NCBI GenBank assembly: GCA_945639745.1
Contig: CALZEK010000044.1
Location: 1-9,071, forward strand
Direction: 5' to 3'
Source: an uncultured Bacillaceae bacterium
GTDB lineage: Bacteria; Bacillota; Bacilli; Bacillales; Amphibacillaceae
Length of the DNA: 9,071 nt
Position numbers and translations under genes: made by a program. The notes beneath the pieces are model-generated. The model was not told the DNA's origin, did not search any database, and saw nothing but the letters and a program-made list of their open reading frames with translations. Positions 1 to 7,425 of this stretch are shown here, piece by piece (the first letter of the stretch is position 1; every line of letters begins with the position of its first letter).

Positions 1-1881
1 TCCGCCACCACCTGGGATTAATCCTACACCCACTTCAACAAGTCCAATATATGCTTCTTGTGAAGCTTGAACAGCGGCTGCTGGTAATGTAACTTCTGCT
101 CCACCACCTACTGCCATTTGGAAGGGTGCAGTGACTACTGGTTTTTCAGAGTACTTTATTTTCATGGCCATGTTTTGGAATTGTTTGATTACCATATCTA
201 ATTCAAAGAAATTATCATCTTGCGCTTCCATTAACATGAGTCCTATATTTGCACCTACACAGAAATTCTTTCCTTGATTCCCAATAACTAATCCTTTATA
301 TTCTGGATTTTTTTCTATTTCATCTATCGCATAGTTAATCATTTGAATCGAATCAAGTCCTAAGGCATTACTTTGAGAATGGAATTCTAAAACTAACACG
401 CCATCTCCTAAATCAATTAAACTAGCACCTGAATTCTTTTTAATGACGCCATTTTTTGCTTTAAGACGTTTTAAATCTATTTCTTTTTCATTAAAAACTT
501 GTTCTTTATATTCATTATTTAAGAGATATTCAACTTTATCTTCGGTTACACGATAAAATGCAGCATCTTCTTTTTGAGCAAGTTCGATAATCCAATCTGG
601 AACAGTATCGCCATCAGCTTGCATACGTTCAACTGATTTTTTAATACCAATCGCATCCCAGATTTCAAATGGACCCATCGTCCAGCCAAAGCCCCACTTC
701 ATTGCTTGATCGATAGCTAATATATCATCAGCAATTTCACCTACTAGTTCAGCTGAATAAATTAAGACCGGCTTAATAATCGACCAAACAAAATCACTTG
801 CTTCATCTCCTTTTTGTGAAATGAGCGTTTTAATTTTATTTCCTGGTCCTTTTTGCTGATTAGCCATTTCTGTTGCTGGTGTTTTAAGACGTTTACGTGG
901 TTCGTATTCTAAAGTTTCTGGATTTATCTCTAATATTTCACTGCCTTTTTCTCCACGTACTTTTTCAAAGAACCCTTTTTTAGTTTTTGCACCTAACCAA
1001 CCTTTTTCAGCCATTTGCTGCATAAACTCTGGTACTTCAAATACTTTTTGTTCAGCACCTGACACTTGTTCATGGACATTATTAGCAACACTAATAAACG
1101 TATCTAAACCAACAACATCTAATGTTCTAAAGGTTGCACTTTTAGGTCTACCAATGAGTGGTCCTGTAACAGAATCAACTTGACTAATACTTAAATCTGC
1201 TTTTAGCATTTCTTGTACAGTGACTAATAAACCATAAGTTCCTATTCTATTTGCAATAAAGTTTGGTGTATCTTTTGCTTCAACAACACCTTTACCTAAG
1301 ACGTCTTCTCCAAACTTCTTCATAAATGTTAAAACGCTTTCATCTGTATGTTGAGTTGGAATAACTTCCAGTAATTTTAAATAACGAGGTGGATTAAAGA
1401 AGTGTGTACCTAAAAAGTGCTTTTGCATATCATCTGAACAATCTTCAATCATTGCTTCAATTGAAATACCTGAAGTATTTGATGAAACAATCGTTCCTGC
1501 CCTACGATGTTTGTCAACTTCAGCAAAAACTTGTTTTTTAATCTCTAATTTTTCTACAACAACTTCAATTATCCAATCAACATCTTTTAATTTAGACATA
1601 TCATCTGTCATGTTACCGGTTTCAATTAATTCCAAACTCTGATGTGAAGTAATTGAAGAAGGGCGTTGTTTTAGTAATGCTTTTTTGCTTTCATTAGCAA
1701 TTCGATTACGTACTTTTTTATCTTCTAATGTGAGTCCACTCATCTCTTCTTGTTTTGTTAACTCTCTCGGAACAACATCAAGCATGATCGTCGGTATCCC
1801 TATATTTGCTAAATGAGCTGCAATTCCTGAACCCATTACACCTGAACCGAGCACTGCTGCACGTTTAATTTTATGACTCAT
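1..1881 (-). CDS. fadN: 3-hydroxyacyl-CoA dehydrogenase/enoyl-CoA hydratase, 3' end missing
   Basis: Bifunctional cytoplasmic beta-oxidation enzyme that hydrates trans-2-enoyl-CoA and oxidises the 3-hydroxyacyl-CoA with NAD+. The visible 627 codons run in frame to the window edge; Bacillus FadN is roughly 790 residues, so about 160 C-terminal residues are missing. Dehydrogenase comes first: Rossmann motif GSGVMG at 12-17, then GTHFFNPP at 158-165 with the catalytic His160 and its partner Glu172, spaced 12 as in the HADH family. The crotonase domain follows: NFCVGANI (539-546) and VGGGAE (591-596) form the oxyanion-hole region, and Glu596 and Glu616 match the two catalytic glutamates of FadB, 20 apart. 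This dehydrogenase-first order is typical of FadN/YusL and opposite to E. coli FadB. The ATG at 1881 has a perfect AAGGAGG (1889-1895) 7 nt upstream. In Bacillus, fadN is followed by fadA and fadE; here that region is off-window. A FadR-like palindrome in the leader suggests acyl-CoA-responsive repression. Family call is firm; the exact symbol rests on domain order and context. Confidence 0.93.
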   Translation of the reverse strand, partial: MSHKIKRAAVLGSGVMGSGIAAHLANIGIPTIMLDVVPRELTKQEEMSGLTLEDKKVRNRIANESKKALLKQRPSSITSHQSLELIETGNMTDDMSKLKDVDWIIEVVVEKLEIKKQVFAEVDKHRRAGTIVSSNTSGISIEAMIEDCSDDMQKHFLGTHFFNPPRYLKLLEVIPTQHTDESVLTFMKKFGEDVLGKGVVEAKDTPNFIANRIGTYGLLVTVQEMLKADLSISQVDSVTGPLIGRPKSATFRTLDVVGLDTFISVANNVHEQVSGAEQKVFEVPEFMQQMAEKGWLGAKTKKGFFEKVRGEKGSEILEINPETLEYEPRKRLKTPATEMANQQKGPGNKIKTLISQKGDEASDFVWSIIKPVLIYSAELVGEIADDILAIDQAMKWGFGWTMGPFEIWDAIGIKKSVERMQADGDTVPDWIIELAQKEDAAFYRVTEDKVEYLLNNEYKEQVFNEKEIDLKRLKAKNGVIKKNSGASLIDLGDGVLVLEFHSQSNALGLDSIQMINYAIDEIEKNPEYKGLVIGNQGKNFCVGANIGLMLMEAQDDNFFELDMVIKQFQNMAMKIKYSEKPVVTAPFQMAVGGGAEVTLPAAAVQASQEAYIGLVEVGVGLIPGGGG

Positions 1882-1905
1882 TAATAATCCTCCTTAAGTT
1901 TCATT

Positions 1906-1923
1906 TGAATGAATCCTCATTCA
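1906..1923. promoter_or_regulatory. FadR-like operator palindrome upstream of fadN
   Basis: Perfect inverted repeat TGAATGA-ATCC-TCATTCA lying 25 bp upstream of the fadN start, in the transcribed leader if the promoter at 1969-1997 is right. As I remember it, the Bacillus subtilis FadR (YsiA, TetR family) box is TGAATGA-N4-TCATTCA, and this site matches both 7-bp arms. FadR represses beta-oxidation genes until long-chain acyl-CoA releases it, which fits a fadN target. The palindrome is seen directly; the assignment to FadR is inference from consensus plus target gene. Confidence 0.75.
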
Positions 1924-1926
1924 TAG

Positions 1927-1946
1927 GTGGATAAAAAAATATCCAC
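1927..1946. repeat. Perfect 7-bp inverted repeat in the fadN leader
   Basis: GTGGATA and TATCCAC arms separated by six A (plus strand), only 3 bp from the FadR-like palindrome and about 15 to 20 nt downstream of the predicted fadN transcription start. In fadN mRNA it would form a hairpin with a U-rich loop near the 5' end. It lacks a T-tract on the minus strand, so it is not a terminator for fadN. It could be a second operator, a 5' mRNA-stabilising hairpin, or chance; the sequence does not decide. Confidence 0.5.
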
Positions 1947-1968
1947 TTACTTTTTAACTCTTATATAC

Positions 1969-1997
1969 ATAGTAAAACATATTAGCTTATAACGCAA
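1969..1997 (-). promoter_or_regulatory. Predicted sigma-A promoter of fadN
   Basis: On the minus strand TTGCGT (-35, 1992-1997) and TACTAT (-10, 1969-1974) are separated by 17 bp. Matches are only 4/6 for each hexamer. It sits between the meaB terminator and the fadN leader, where a promoter is required if that terminator is efficient. A nearby AT-rich TATATA could serve as an alternative -10, so the exact position is uncertain. Confidence 0.45.
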
Positions 1998-2029
1998 TGA
2001 AAAGCCTTACATTTTTGATTTTTTATTAA

Positions 2030-2063
2030 AAAACAGCTCAACCACAATAGATTGAGCTGTTTT
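2030..2063 (-). terminator. Intrinsic terminator of the mutA-mutB-meaB operon
   Basis: A perfect 12-bp stem (AAAACAGCTCAA at 2030-2041 with TTGAGCTGTTTT at 2052-2063) and a 10-nt loop begin 4 nt after the meaB stop. Read in the direction of meaB transcription, the stem ends in a run of six T followed by AATAAAA. The opposite strand also has a T-rich tail, so it could work in both directions, but no plus-strand gene ends here. Confidence 0.9.
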
Positions 2064-2067
2064 ATTT

Positions 2068-3150
2068 TTATTCGAATAATTTATCAACTGCTGCTGCAAC
2101 TGTTAATTTACCAGCTAATAATTCTAATTCCAATTTACTAACTTCTTCTTTTCTGCCTGGTTCGTTATAAAAGCTTTCGATTAAACGATCTTTAATCATG
2201 GCTTTAAACCAATCGCTTGTTTGTTCTTCGCGACGTGTTTCCCAATAATTATTTTCTAACATTGTTTCTTTAAATTCAAGAATAATTTCCCAAACACGTT
2301 CAAATCCTGTCCGATTAATTGATGAGACAACAGTTGCTGTTGAACTCCAATCGGGTGAAGCTGGTTGTAGGACATGAAGTATTTGACGATATTCACGCAT
2401 CGTTCTTTTAGCTGGACGTTCGTTAGCTCCATCTGCTTTATTAACTACAATTAAATCAGTTAGTTCCATAATCCCTTTTTTCATACCTTGCAAGTCATCA
2501 CCAGCTCCTGTTAAAGCAAGGAGCATAAAGAAATCAACCATATTTCTAACAGCCGTTTCACTTTGACCAACACCAACAGTTTCTATCAAAATAACATCAT
2601 AGCCTGCCGATTCACAAAGTAGCATTGTTTCGCGTGTTTTTCTGTGAACACCACCTAAAGTTCCTGATGTTGGAGAGGGTCTAATAAATACATTAGGATC
2701 ACTAGCAAGTTTTTCCATACGTGTTTTATCACCTAAAATACTCCCACCTGTTAATGAAGAACTAGGATCAATTGCTAAAACAGCAACTTTAAAACCAAGT
2801 TCGCTTAATAATAAGCCAAAACTTTCAATAAATGTACTTTTTCCAGCTCCAGGTACACCTGTAACACCAATTCGAATACTTTTACCAGTATGTGGTAATG
2901 CTTTTAATAGAAGTTCTTGAGCTGCTGCTTTATCATGGCTTGCAATACTTTCAAGTAAAGTAATTCCCTTAGCTAAATCAAGTCGTGATCCTGCTTTAAT
3001 TTTTGTAAATAAGTCATCAACTGATATATCACGATTTTTCTTTACAAATCTTCTTCGTTTTGACTTTTTTCGTCCATCATGTGAACTTGGTACCCCATCC
3101 ATCACATGCATAGCACTGTTTTTTACAAATTCATCAGGGTGATTTGTCAT
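2068..3150 (-). CDS. meaB: MeaB/ArgK-type GTPase, methylmalonyl-CoA mutase chaperone
   Basis: 360-residue G3E-family P-loop GTPase. In characterised relatives MeaB (human MMAA) binds methylmalonyl-CoA mutase, gates loading of adenosylcobalamin, protects the enzyme from inactivation and helps expel damaged cofactor; old annotations call it ArgK, a supposed arginine-transport kinase. Seen here: Walker [10 protein letters not shown] at 98-106, DPSS at 128-131, [13 protein letters not shown] at 156-168, the G3 motif ETVGVGQSE at 190-198, and the G4 guanine-specificity motif NKAD at 237-240. The C-terminal helical part resembles the family dimerisation arm. It is some 30 residues longer than the roughly 330-residue Methylorubrum and E. 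coli proteins because of an N-terminal extension with a strongly basic stretch (27-40, rich in Lys/Arg). The ATG overlaps the mutB stop by one base (TAATG), with GAGG (3161-3164) 10 nt upstream, so translation is probably coupled to mutB. It is the last gene of the operon. This context makes the mutase-chaperone role nearly certain. Confidence 0.95.
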   Translation of the reverse strand: MTNHPDEFVKNSAMHVMDGVPSSHDGRKKSKRRRFVKKNRDISVDDLFTKIKAGSRLDLAKGITLLESIASHDKAAAQELLLKALPHTGKSIRIGVTGVPGAGKSTFIESFGLLLSELGFKVAVLAIDPSSSLTGGSILGDKTRMEKLASDPNVFIRPSPTSGTLGGVHRKTRETMLLCESAGYDVILIETVGVGQSETAVRNMVDFFMLLALTGAGDDLQGMKKGIMELTDLIVVNKADGANERPAKRTMREYRQILHVLQPASPDWSSTATVVSSINRTGFERVWEIILEFKETMLENNYWETRREEQTSDWFKAMIKDRLIESFYNEPGRKEEVSKLELELLAGKLTVAAAVDKLFE

Positions 3151-5306
3151 TATTTCACTTCCTCGTAGCCGAGGTTTTCATATATTTTTTCAACAACATA
3201 CTGAGCTGATACTGGAATAACAGTCCCTGGTCCAAAGATAGCATCTGCACCATCTTTACGTAATTGCTCATAGTCTTGGGCAGGAATAACGCCACCAACA
3301 ACCATTAATATGTCTTCACGCCCTAATTTTTCCAGTTCCTTTTTTAATTCAGGAACAAGCGTCTTATGTCCAGCTGCAAGTGAACTTACACCAATAACAT
3401 GAACATCATTTTCAACTGCTTGAGCAGCTGTTTCTTTAGGTGTTTGGAATAGTGGACCAACATCAACATCAAAACCAAGGTCAGCAAATGATGATGCAAT
3501 AACTTTAGCACCACGATCATGTCCGTCTTGTCCCATTTTAGCAATTAAAATACGTGGGCGACGTCCTTCGTTTTCTAAGAATTCTTCAGTCATTTCAATC
3601 ATTTCAGTAATTGCTTCATCTTCTGAGAAGTTACTACTATATACACCGCTCACTGTTCTGATCACCGCCTTATGTCTACCTGATACTTCTTCAATGGCAT
3701 CTGAAATTTCACCAATTGTTGCACGTGCTCTTGCTGCATCTACAGCACATGTCAATAGATTTGCTTCACCTGTTTTAGCTGCCTCTGTTACTTTCCTTAA
3801 TGTTTCTTGAACGATTTTTTCATCGCGCTCTTCTTTCATTTTATGAATACGTTCAATTTGTTTTTCACGAACAACTGTATTATCTATATCTAAAATATCG
3901 ATCGGCTCTTCTACTTCAAGTTGATGTTTATTCATTCCAACAATAATTTCAGCTTTTGAGTCAATTTGTGCTTGACGTTTTGCAGCTGCTTCTTCAATCT
4001 TCAATTTAGGTAGACCTGTTTCAATTGCTTTAGCCATCCCACCTAATTCTTCAACTTCTTCAATTAACTCCCATGCTTTATCAATTAACTCATCTGTTAA
4101 TTTTTCCACATAATATGAACCACCCCATGGATCTGCAACGTCAGTCATTTTCGTTTCTTCTTGTAAGAAGAGCTGTGTGTTACGAGCAATTCGTGCCGAG
4201 AAATCTGTTGGAAGTGCAATTGCTTCATCTAGTGCATTTGTGTGAAGTGATTGTGTATGTCCCATTGCTGCTGCGTTAGCTTCAATTAATGTTCGCGTAA
4301 TGTTATTAAACGGATCTTGTTCCGTTAAACTCCAACCTGATGTTTGCGAGTGTGTTCTAAGTGCAAGCGCTCGCGGGTTTTTGGGATCGAAGGTACTCAT
4401 CATTTGTGCCCATATCTTTCTTGCAGCACGCATCTTAGCAATCTCCATATAATAATTCTTTCCAATTCCCCAGAAAAACGATAAGCGAGGTGCAAATGAA
4501 TCAATATCTATCCCTGCTTTTAGTCCTGTACGTACATACTCTAAACCATCTGCTAAAGTATAAGCTAGTTCAATATCTGCTGTTGCCCCTGCTTCTTGAA
4601 TATGATAACCCGAGATTGAAATCGAGTTAAAACGAGGCATGTAATTAGATGTATATTCAAATATATCAGCAATGATGCGCATCGACATTTCTGGTGGGAA
4701 GATATAAGTATTTCTTACCATATATTCTTTTAAAATATCATTTTGAATTGTTCCAGCTAATTTATCTGGTGAGACACCTTGTTCTTCAGCTGCAATAATA
4801 TAAAATGCTAATATAGGCAATACTGCACCATTCATCGTCATTGATACAGACATTTCATCAAGTGGAATGCCATCAAATAATATTTTCATATCTTCAACTG
4901 AATCAATTGCTACTCCTGCTTTACCAACGTCACCTGTCACACGTTCATGGTCTGAGTCATAACCACGGTGAGTTGCAAGGTCAAATGCGACTGAAAGCCC
5001 CTTTTGCCCCATCGCTAAGTTACGACGATAAAACGCGTTACTTTCTTCTGCTGTTGAAAAACCAGCATATTGACGAACTGTCCATGGTCTTGCCACATAC
5101 ATTGTTGGATACGGTCCTCTTGTATTAGGGGCAATTCCTGGATAATCATTTAAATGTTCAACATTTTTTATATCTTCTTTTGTATACATTCGTTTGATAT
5201 CTATACCTTCGTTTGTTGATATAGGCTCTTTTGCCTGAAGTTCACCAGGTTTATTTGGTGTAGAACTAATAATTGGTTTAATTTTAGAAAAATCTGGTTT
5301 ATTCAT
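3150..5306 (-). CDS. mutB: Methylmalonyl-CoA mutase large (catalytic) subunit
   Basis: 718-residue adenosylcobalamin-dependent subunit that interconverts (R)-methylmalonyl-CoA and succinyl-CoA. The N-terminal TIM barrel (about 40-560) carries the substrate site. By alignment from memory with the Propionibacterium enzyme (offset 9), Thr76, Arg78, Tyr80, Gln188, Arg198, Tyr234 and His235 match its Thr85, Arg87, Tyr89, Gln197, Arg207, Tyr243 and His244. Tyr80 and Arg198 indicate methylmalonyl-CoA rather than isobutyryl-CoA mutase, which has Phe and Gln there. The C-terminal B12 domain (about 583-718) has the base-off/His-on signature DGHDRG (594-599, with cobalt ligand His596), SSL at 641-643, and the glycine pair 671-672. 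Length is normal and no key residue is missing. The start overlaps the end of mutA by 8 nt and has AGAGGTGG (5313-5320) 6 nt upstream. The stop overlaps meaB by one base. It should act in the cytosol as a heterodimer with MutA. Confidence 0.97.
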   Translation of the reverse strand: MNKPDFSKIKPIISSTPNKPGELQAKEPISTNEGIDIKRMYTKEDIKNVEHLNDYPGIAPNTRGPYPTMYVARPWTVRQYAGFSTAEESNAFYRRNLAMGQKGLSVAFDLATHRGYDSDHERVTGDVGKAGVAIDSVEDMKILFDGIPLDEMSVSMTMNGAVLPILAFYIIAAEEQGVSPDKLAGTIQNDILKEYMVRNTYIFPPEMSMRIIADIFEYTSNYMPRFNSISISGYHIQEAGATADIELAYTLADGLEYVRTGLKAGIDIDSFAPRLSFFWGIGKNYYMEIAKMRAARKIWAQMMSTFDPKNPRALALRTHSQTSGWSLTEQDPFNNITRTLIEANAAAMGHTQSLHTNALDEAIALPTDFSARIARNTQLFLQEETKMTDVADPWGGSYYVEKLTDELIDKAWELIEEVEELGGMAKAIETGLPKLKIEEAAAKRQAQIDSKAEIIVGMNKHQLEVEEPIDILDIDNTVVREKQIERIHKMKEERDEKIVQETLRKVTEAAKTGEANLLTCAVDAARARATIGEISDAIEEVSGRHKAVIRTVSGVYSSNFSEDEAITEMIEMTEEFLENEGRRPRILIAKMGQDGHDRGAKVIASSFADLGFDVDVGPLFQTPKETAAQAVENDVHVIGVSSLAAGHKTLVPELKKELEKLGREDILMVVGGVIPAQDYEQLRKDGADAIFGPGTVIPVSAQYVVEKIYENLGYEEVK

Positions 5307-7008
5307 GACTAACCACCTCTTCCCAATGTTTTTTTATTTCTTTTATTTTTTCAATTTGGTTTTTTCCTCTATAAAGAAAGTCAGCTATGCCTGATTCTTT
5401 CCAGTTCTTTACATCTTCATCACTATAACGACCTGCGATTTCAATCCATTTATCTTTAGGTAAATCCCTAACAAGTTCATTAATAAATTCTACCGTTTCT
5501 TTTCCACCTACACAAATTACACCATAATCAAATTCTGTTTCTTTAATCCACGCTTGGCCTTCTTCTGCCGTTTTAAATGCTGGACTATATTCAACGTCGA
5601 TTCCACCTGTTGCTAAAAATCCTTTTACAAAGTCGGCACGAGGTTTGAAATCTTTTAATTCACCAAATGTCAGTATAACAACTTTAGGTTTTTTATCTTC
5701 GAAATATGTACGTAATTCTTCATAGGGTTCGGCTAAGCGATGAGGTATTTCTATCGAATCGACATCTTTAGCAATCGGTGTTGATAAATCTGCATAAACA
5801 TTTGTACCAATTAATGATTTTTTATTGTGTGCAACTTCAGCAAAGCGTGCTTCTCTTGTTTTGCTTACTTTCGCTTCTAATTCACCACTTGCAAGATAAG
5901 CTGAATAACCTCCTTGGGCTTCAATTTCTAAGAAATATTCCCAAGCGCGCTCAATGTATTCATTCGTTAGTGTCTCGACAAAATACGATCCACCTGAATG
6001 GTCAACAACATCATTAATATAAGTTTCTTCTTTTAAGACTATTTGTACGTTTCTCGCATAACGTCTTGATAATTCATTTGAACCCGTTAAAATATTATGT
6101 GGATGAACAGTTAATATATCTGTTCCGCCAATTACTGCTGCCAATGCTTCATTACCCGCTCTTAATAGGTTAACGTATTCATCTAGTTTAGAAAACGTTC
6201 TTAGCGATGTTTCAGAATGAATTGGAACTGAGCTGTATCCTTTATAACCATAACCTTCAGCAAGCGTTTGCCATAGGACTCTAAATGCACGTAACTTAGC
6301 TATTTCTAAAAAGAATTCAGTATCTATTGCAAACCTGACAACAAGTTGATCAGAGAATTTCTTAAAATTATCATAGTCTTCCGCTGCCTCTACTGCTTTT
6401 GCCAAGACAACTGCAAGTTCTGTCACGATATCAGAACCATCATAATGAACATCACGTGCATCCAATGAGCGTGTACGAATCGATTCGTAACCTGCTGGTA
6501 AGTTAACTGCTTCACCTGTTACGACGCCTTGAACTTTTTTTCGATCAGATTCTATTATTAAATCAAATACTTTTATAAAGTTATCTTCAGATGTTAAATC
6601 AAATACATAAATTGGATAATCCAACATTAATTCAGCTAATTTAGTTAATGATGAATCAGTCCAAACTACACTGCTTTTACCATCATAAACAATTGATTCA
6701 TTACCACGTTTGAGTGAATCTTCTAAATCAGCTATGAATACTTCACCAGACTGTGTATAAATAGCTTGTGCAATAGTCCATGTGTCAGTTTTTTTTGTTT
6801 GACGAACCGTTTCAGTAATTTCCTCTACGCGATCAGCAATTGTCTTTTCAATTAATTCTTTTGTATATAAAGGATGAATTTCAATTCCTTCTGCTGTTTT
6901 AGATGTGAGACTGTCAAAAGATTTGCCACGTAAAGATTTTGTTGCTGTTTCTTTCCACAATGCATCATCTACTTTATCAAATGTTACTTGCTTCATTTTT
7001 TCAACCAT
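5299..7008 (-). CDS. mutA: Methylmalonyl-CoA mutase small (non-catalytic) subunit
   Basis: 569-residue partner of MutB, homologous to it along its length but catalytically inactive in known heterodimeric mutases. A diverged TIM-barrel half (about 40-400) keeps family landmarks such as LRAFRVLWQ (239-247), [10 protein letters not shown] (319-328) and [10 protein letters not shown] (336-345), which align with MutB. It lacks the YHIQEAG active-site segment. The C-terminal flavodoxin-like domain (about 440-569) has [12 protein letters not shown] where MutB has the cobalamin-ligating DGHDRG, so no axial His is available and no cofactor should bind. It is shorter than the roughly 640-residue Propionibacterium small subunit. 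The ATG at 7008 is preferred because AAAGGGG (7018-7024) lies 9 nt upstream; an in-frame ATG four codons later has no good ribosome binding site. First gene of mutA-mutB-meaB, with its own predicted promoter. Bacterial databases may call the subunits scpA or mutA/mutB inconsistently. Confidence 0.95.
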   Translation of the reverse strand: MVEKMKQVTFDKVDDALWKETATKSLRGKSFDSLTSKTAEGIEIHPLYTKELIEKTIADRVEEITETVRQTKKTDTWTIAQAIYTQSGEVFIADLEDSLKRGNESIVYDGKSSVVWTDSSLTKLAELMLDYPIYVFDLTSEDNFIKVFDLIIESDRKKVQGVVTGEAVNLPAGYESIRTRSLDARDVHYDGSDIVTELAVVLAKAVEAAEDYDNFKKFSDQLVVRFAIDTEFFLEIAKLRAFRVLWQTLAEGYGYKGYSSVPIHSETSLRTFSKLDEYVNLLRAGNEALAAVIGGTDILTVHPHNILTGSNELSRRYARNVQIVLKEETYINDVVDHSGGSYFVETLTNEYIERAWEYFLEIEAQGGYSAYLASGELEAKVSKTREARFAEVAHNKKSLIGTNVYADLSTPIAKDVDSIEIPHRLAEPYEELRTYFEDKKPKVVILTFGELKDFKPRADFVKGFLATGGIDVEYSPAFKTAEEGQAWIKETEFDYGVICVGGKETVEFINELVRDLPKDKWIEIAGRYSDEDVKNWKESGIADFLYRGKNQIEKIKEIKKHWEEVVSHE

Positions 7009-7017
7009 AAAACTTCG

Positions 7018-7024
7018 CCCCTTT
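7018..7024 (-). promoter_or_regulatory. Ribosome binding site deciding the mutA start
   Basis: AAAGGGG on the minus strand, 9 nt before the ATG at 7008. It is weaker than the AAGGAGG-type sites of fadN and copZ, but it is the only purine-rich site in the leader close to either candidate ATG, and so supports the longer form of MutA. Confidence 0.6.
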
Positions 7025-7081
7025 GTTATCTTAGATTATTTAAGGATAATGTCGTATTTTGAATAATTTAAAATTTATCAT

Positions 7082-7111
7082 ACTATATATAACTTATCAC
7101 AATTGTCTGAA
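7082..7111 (-). promoter_or_regulatory. Predicted sigma-A promoter of mutA-mutB-meaB
   Basis: Minus strand -10 TATAGT (7082-7087, 5/6 match) lies 18 bp from TTCAGA (7106-7111, 4/6 match); CAGACA, offset two bases and with 16-bp spacing, is an equal alternative -35. It would give a leader of about 65 nt, which is too short for a cobalamin riboswitch, and I see no B12-box-like sequence. It sits downstream of the copZ terminator, so the mutase operon needs its own promoter here. The region is very AT-rich, which limits confidence. Confidence 0.5.
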
Positions 7112-7121
7112 CTTATATATA
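7084..7121. promoter_or_regulatory. Imperfect 38-bp dyad over the mutA promoter, candidate operator
   Basis: Nine-bp perfect outer arms TATATATAA (7084-7092) and TTATATATA (7113-7121) are exactly concentric with an inner 8-bp palindrome ACAATTGT (7099-7106). In total 15 of 19 base pairs are symmetric. It covers the predicted -35 and most of the -10. The position suits a repressor site, but AT-rich DNA produces such dyads by chance fairly often. No regulator gene is in the window to link to it. Confidence 0.35.
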
Positions 7122-7141
7122 ATAATAAACTGATTTTAGAT

Positions 7142-7190
7142 AAAAAAAAACTGTTTAAACGTGACATGTGTCTTTACACGTTTAAACAGT
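7142..7190 (-). terminator. Intrinsic terminator of the copA-copZ operon
   Basis: A perfect 14-bp stem (ACTGTTTAAACGTG at 7150-7163 with CACGTTTAAACAGT at 7177-7190) encloses a 13-nt loop and is followed on the minus strand by nine T (7142-7150, the first of which pairs in the stem). It starts 13 nt after the copZ stop. It should insulate the mutase operon from copper-induced transcription. Confidence 0.95.
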
Positions 7191-7203
7191 AGTGAATCTA
7201 TTT

Positions 7204-7410
7204 TTATTTTACGTCATAGCCTTGGTCTTCTATTGCTTCTTTAATTTGTTCAAGTGATGTTGTCGATTCATCATAATCTACAGTGACAACACCAGCATCT
7301 AAATCAACAGTAGATTTAGTTACACCTGTTGTTTCAGCAAGAGCACCTTCAACAGCTGATTTACAATGTCCACATGTCATACCTTCTACTTTTAATTCTG
7401 TCTGCATCAT
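7204..7410 (-). CDS. copZ: Copper chaperone CopZ (HMA domain)
   Basis: A 68-residue single heavy-metal-associated domain filling the whole protein. The Cu(I) site GMTCGHC lies at residues 10-16 (MTCxxC, Cys13 and Cys16), and the C-terminal EDQGYDV is typical of Bacillales CopZ. Its role in known systems is to carry Cu(I) in the cytosol, passing it to CopA and to copper-responsive repressors. The overall sequence resembles my memory of the 68-residue Staphylococcus aureus CopZ. Two adjacent ATG codons open the frame: AGGAGG (7415-7420) is 4 nt from the first and 7 nt from the second, so the real start may be 7407, giving 67 residues. It follows copA after a 15-nt gap and is closed by a strong terminator, making it the last gene of the copper operon. 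Expression is probably copper-induced from a promoter upstream of copA, outside the window. Confidence 0.95.
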   Translation of the reverse strand: MMQTELKVEGMTCGHCKSAVEGALAETTGVTKSTVDLDAGVVTVDYDESTTSLEQIKEAIEDQGYDVK

Positions 7411-7414
7411 AATT

Positions 7415-7420
7415 CCTCCT
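7415..7420 (-). promoter_or_regulatory. Ribosome binding site of copZ
   Basis: AGGAGG on the minus strand between copA and copZ. Its spacing is 4 nt to the ATG at 7410 and 7 nt to the adjacent in-frame ATG at 7407; the usual 5 to 9 nt range favours the second. Confidence 0.8.
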
Positions 7421-7425
7421 ATTAA

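Noticed and set aside
4073..5128. Plus-strand open frames at 4073-4279 and 4841-5128 inside mutB
   Set aside because: They are antisense shadows of a highly conserved gene, with low-complexity Leu/His-rich translations and no family resemblance.
5778..6017. Plus-strand open frame inside mutA
   Set aside because: Antisense to conserved mutA sequence, Leu-rich and unlike any known family.
7009..7075. Cobalamin riboswitch in the mutA leader
   Set aside because: The leader is only about 65 nt, far shorter than a B12 riboswitch, and no B12-box-like sequence is visible.
7075..7099. Direct repeat TTATCA at 7075-7080 and 7094-7099 flanking the mutA -10 region
   Set aside because: Hexamer repeats are expected by chance in DNA this AT-rich, and the 19-bp spacing is not a whole number of helical turns.
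7009..7141. Catabolite-repression (cre) site near the mutA promoter
   Set aside because: No sequence with the central CG and flanking TG/CA pattern of a cre box was found in this gap.
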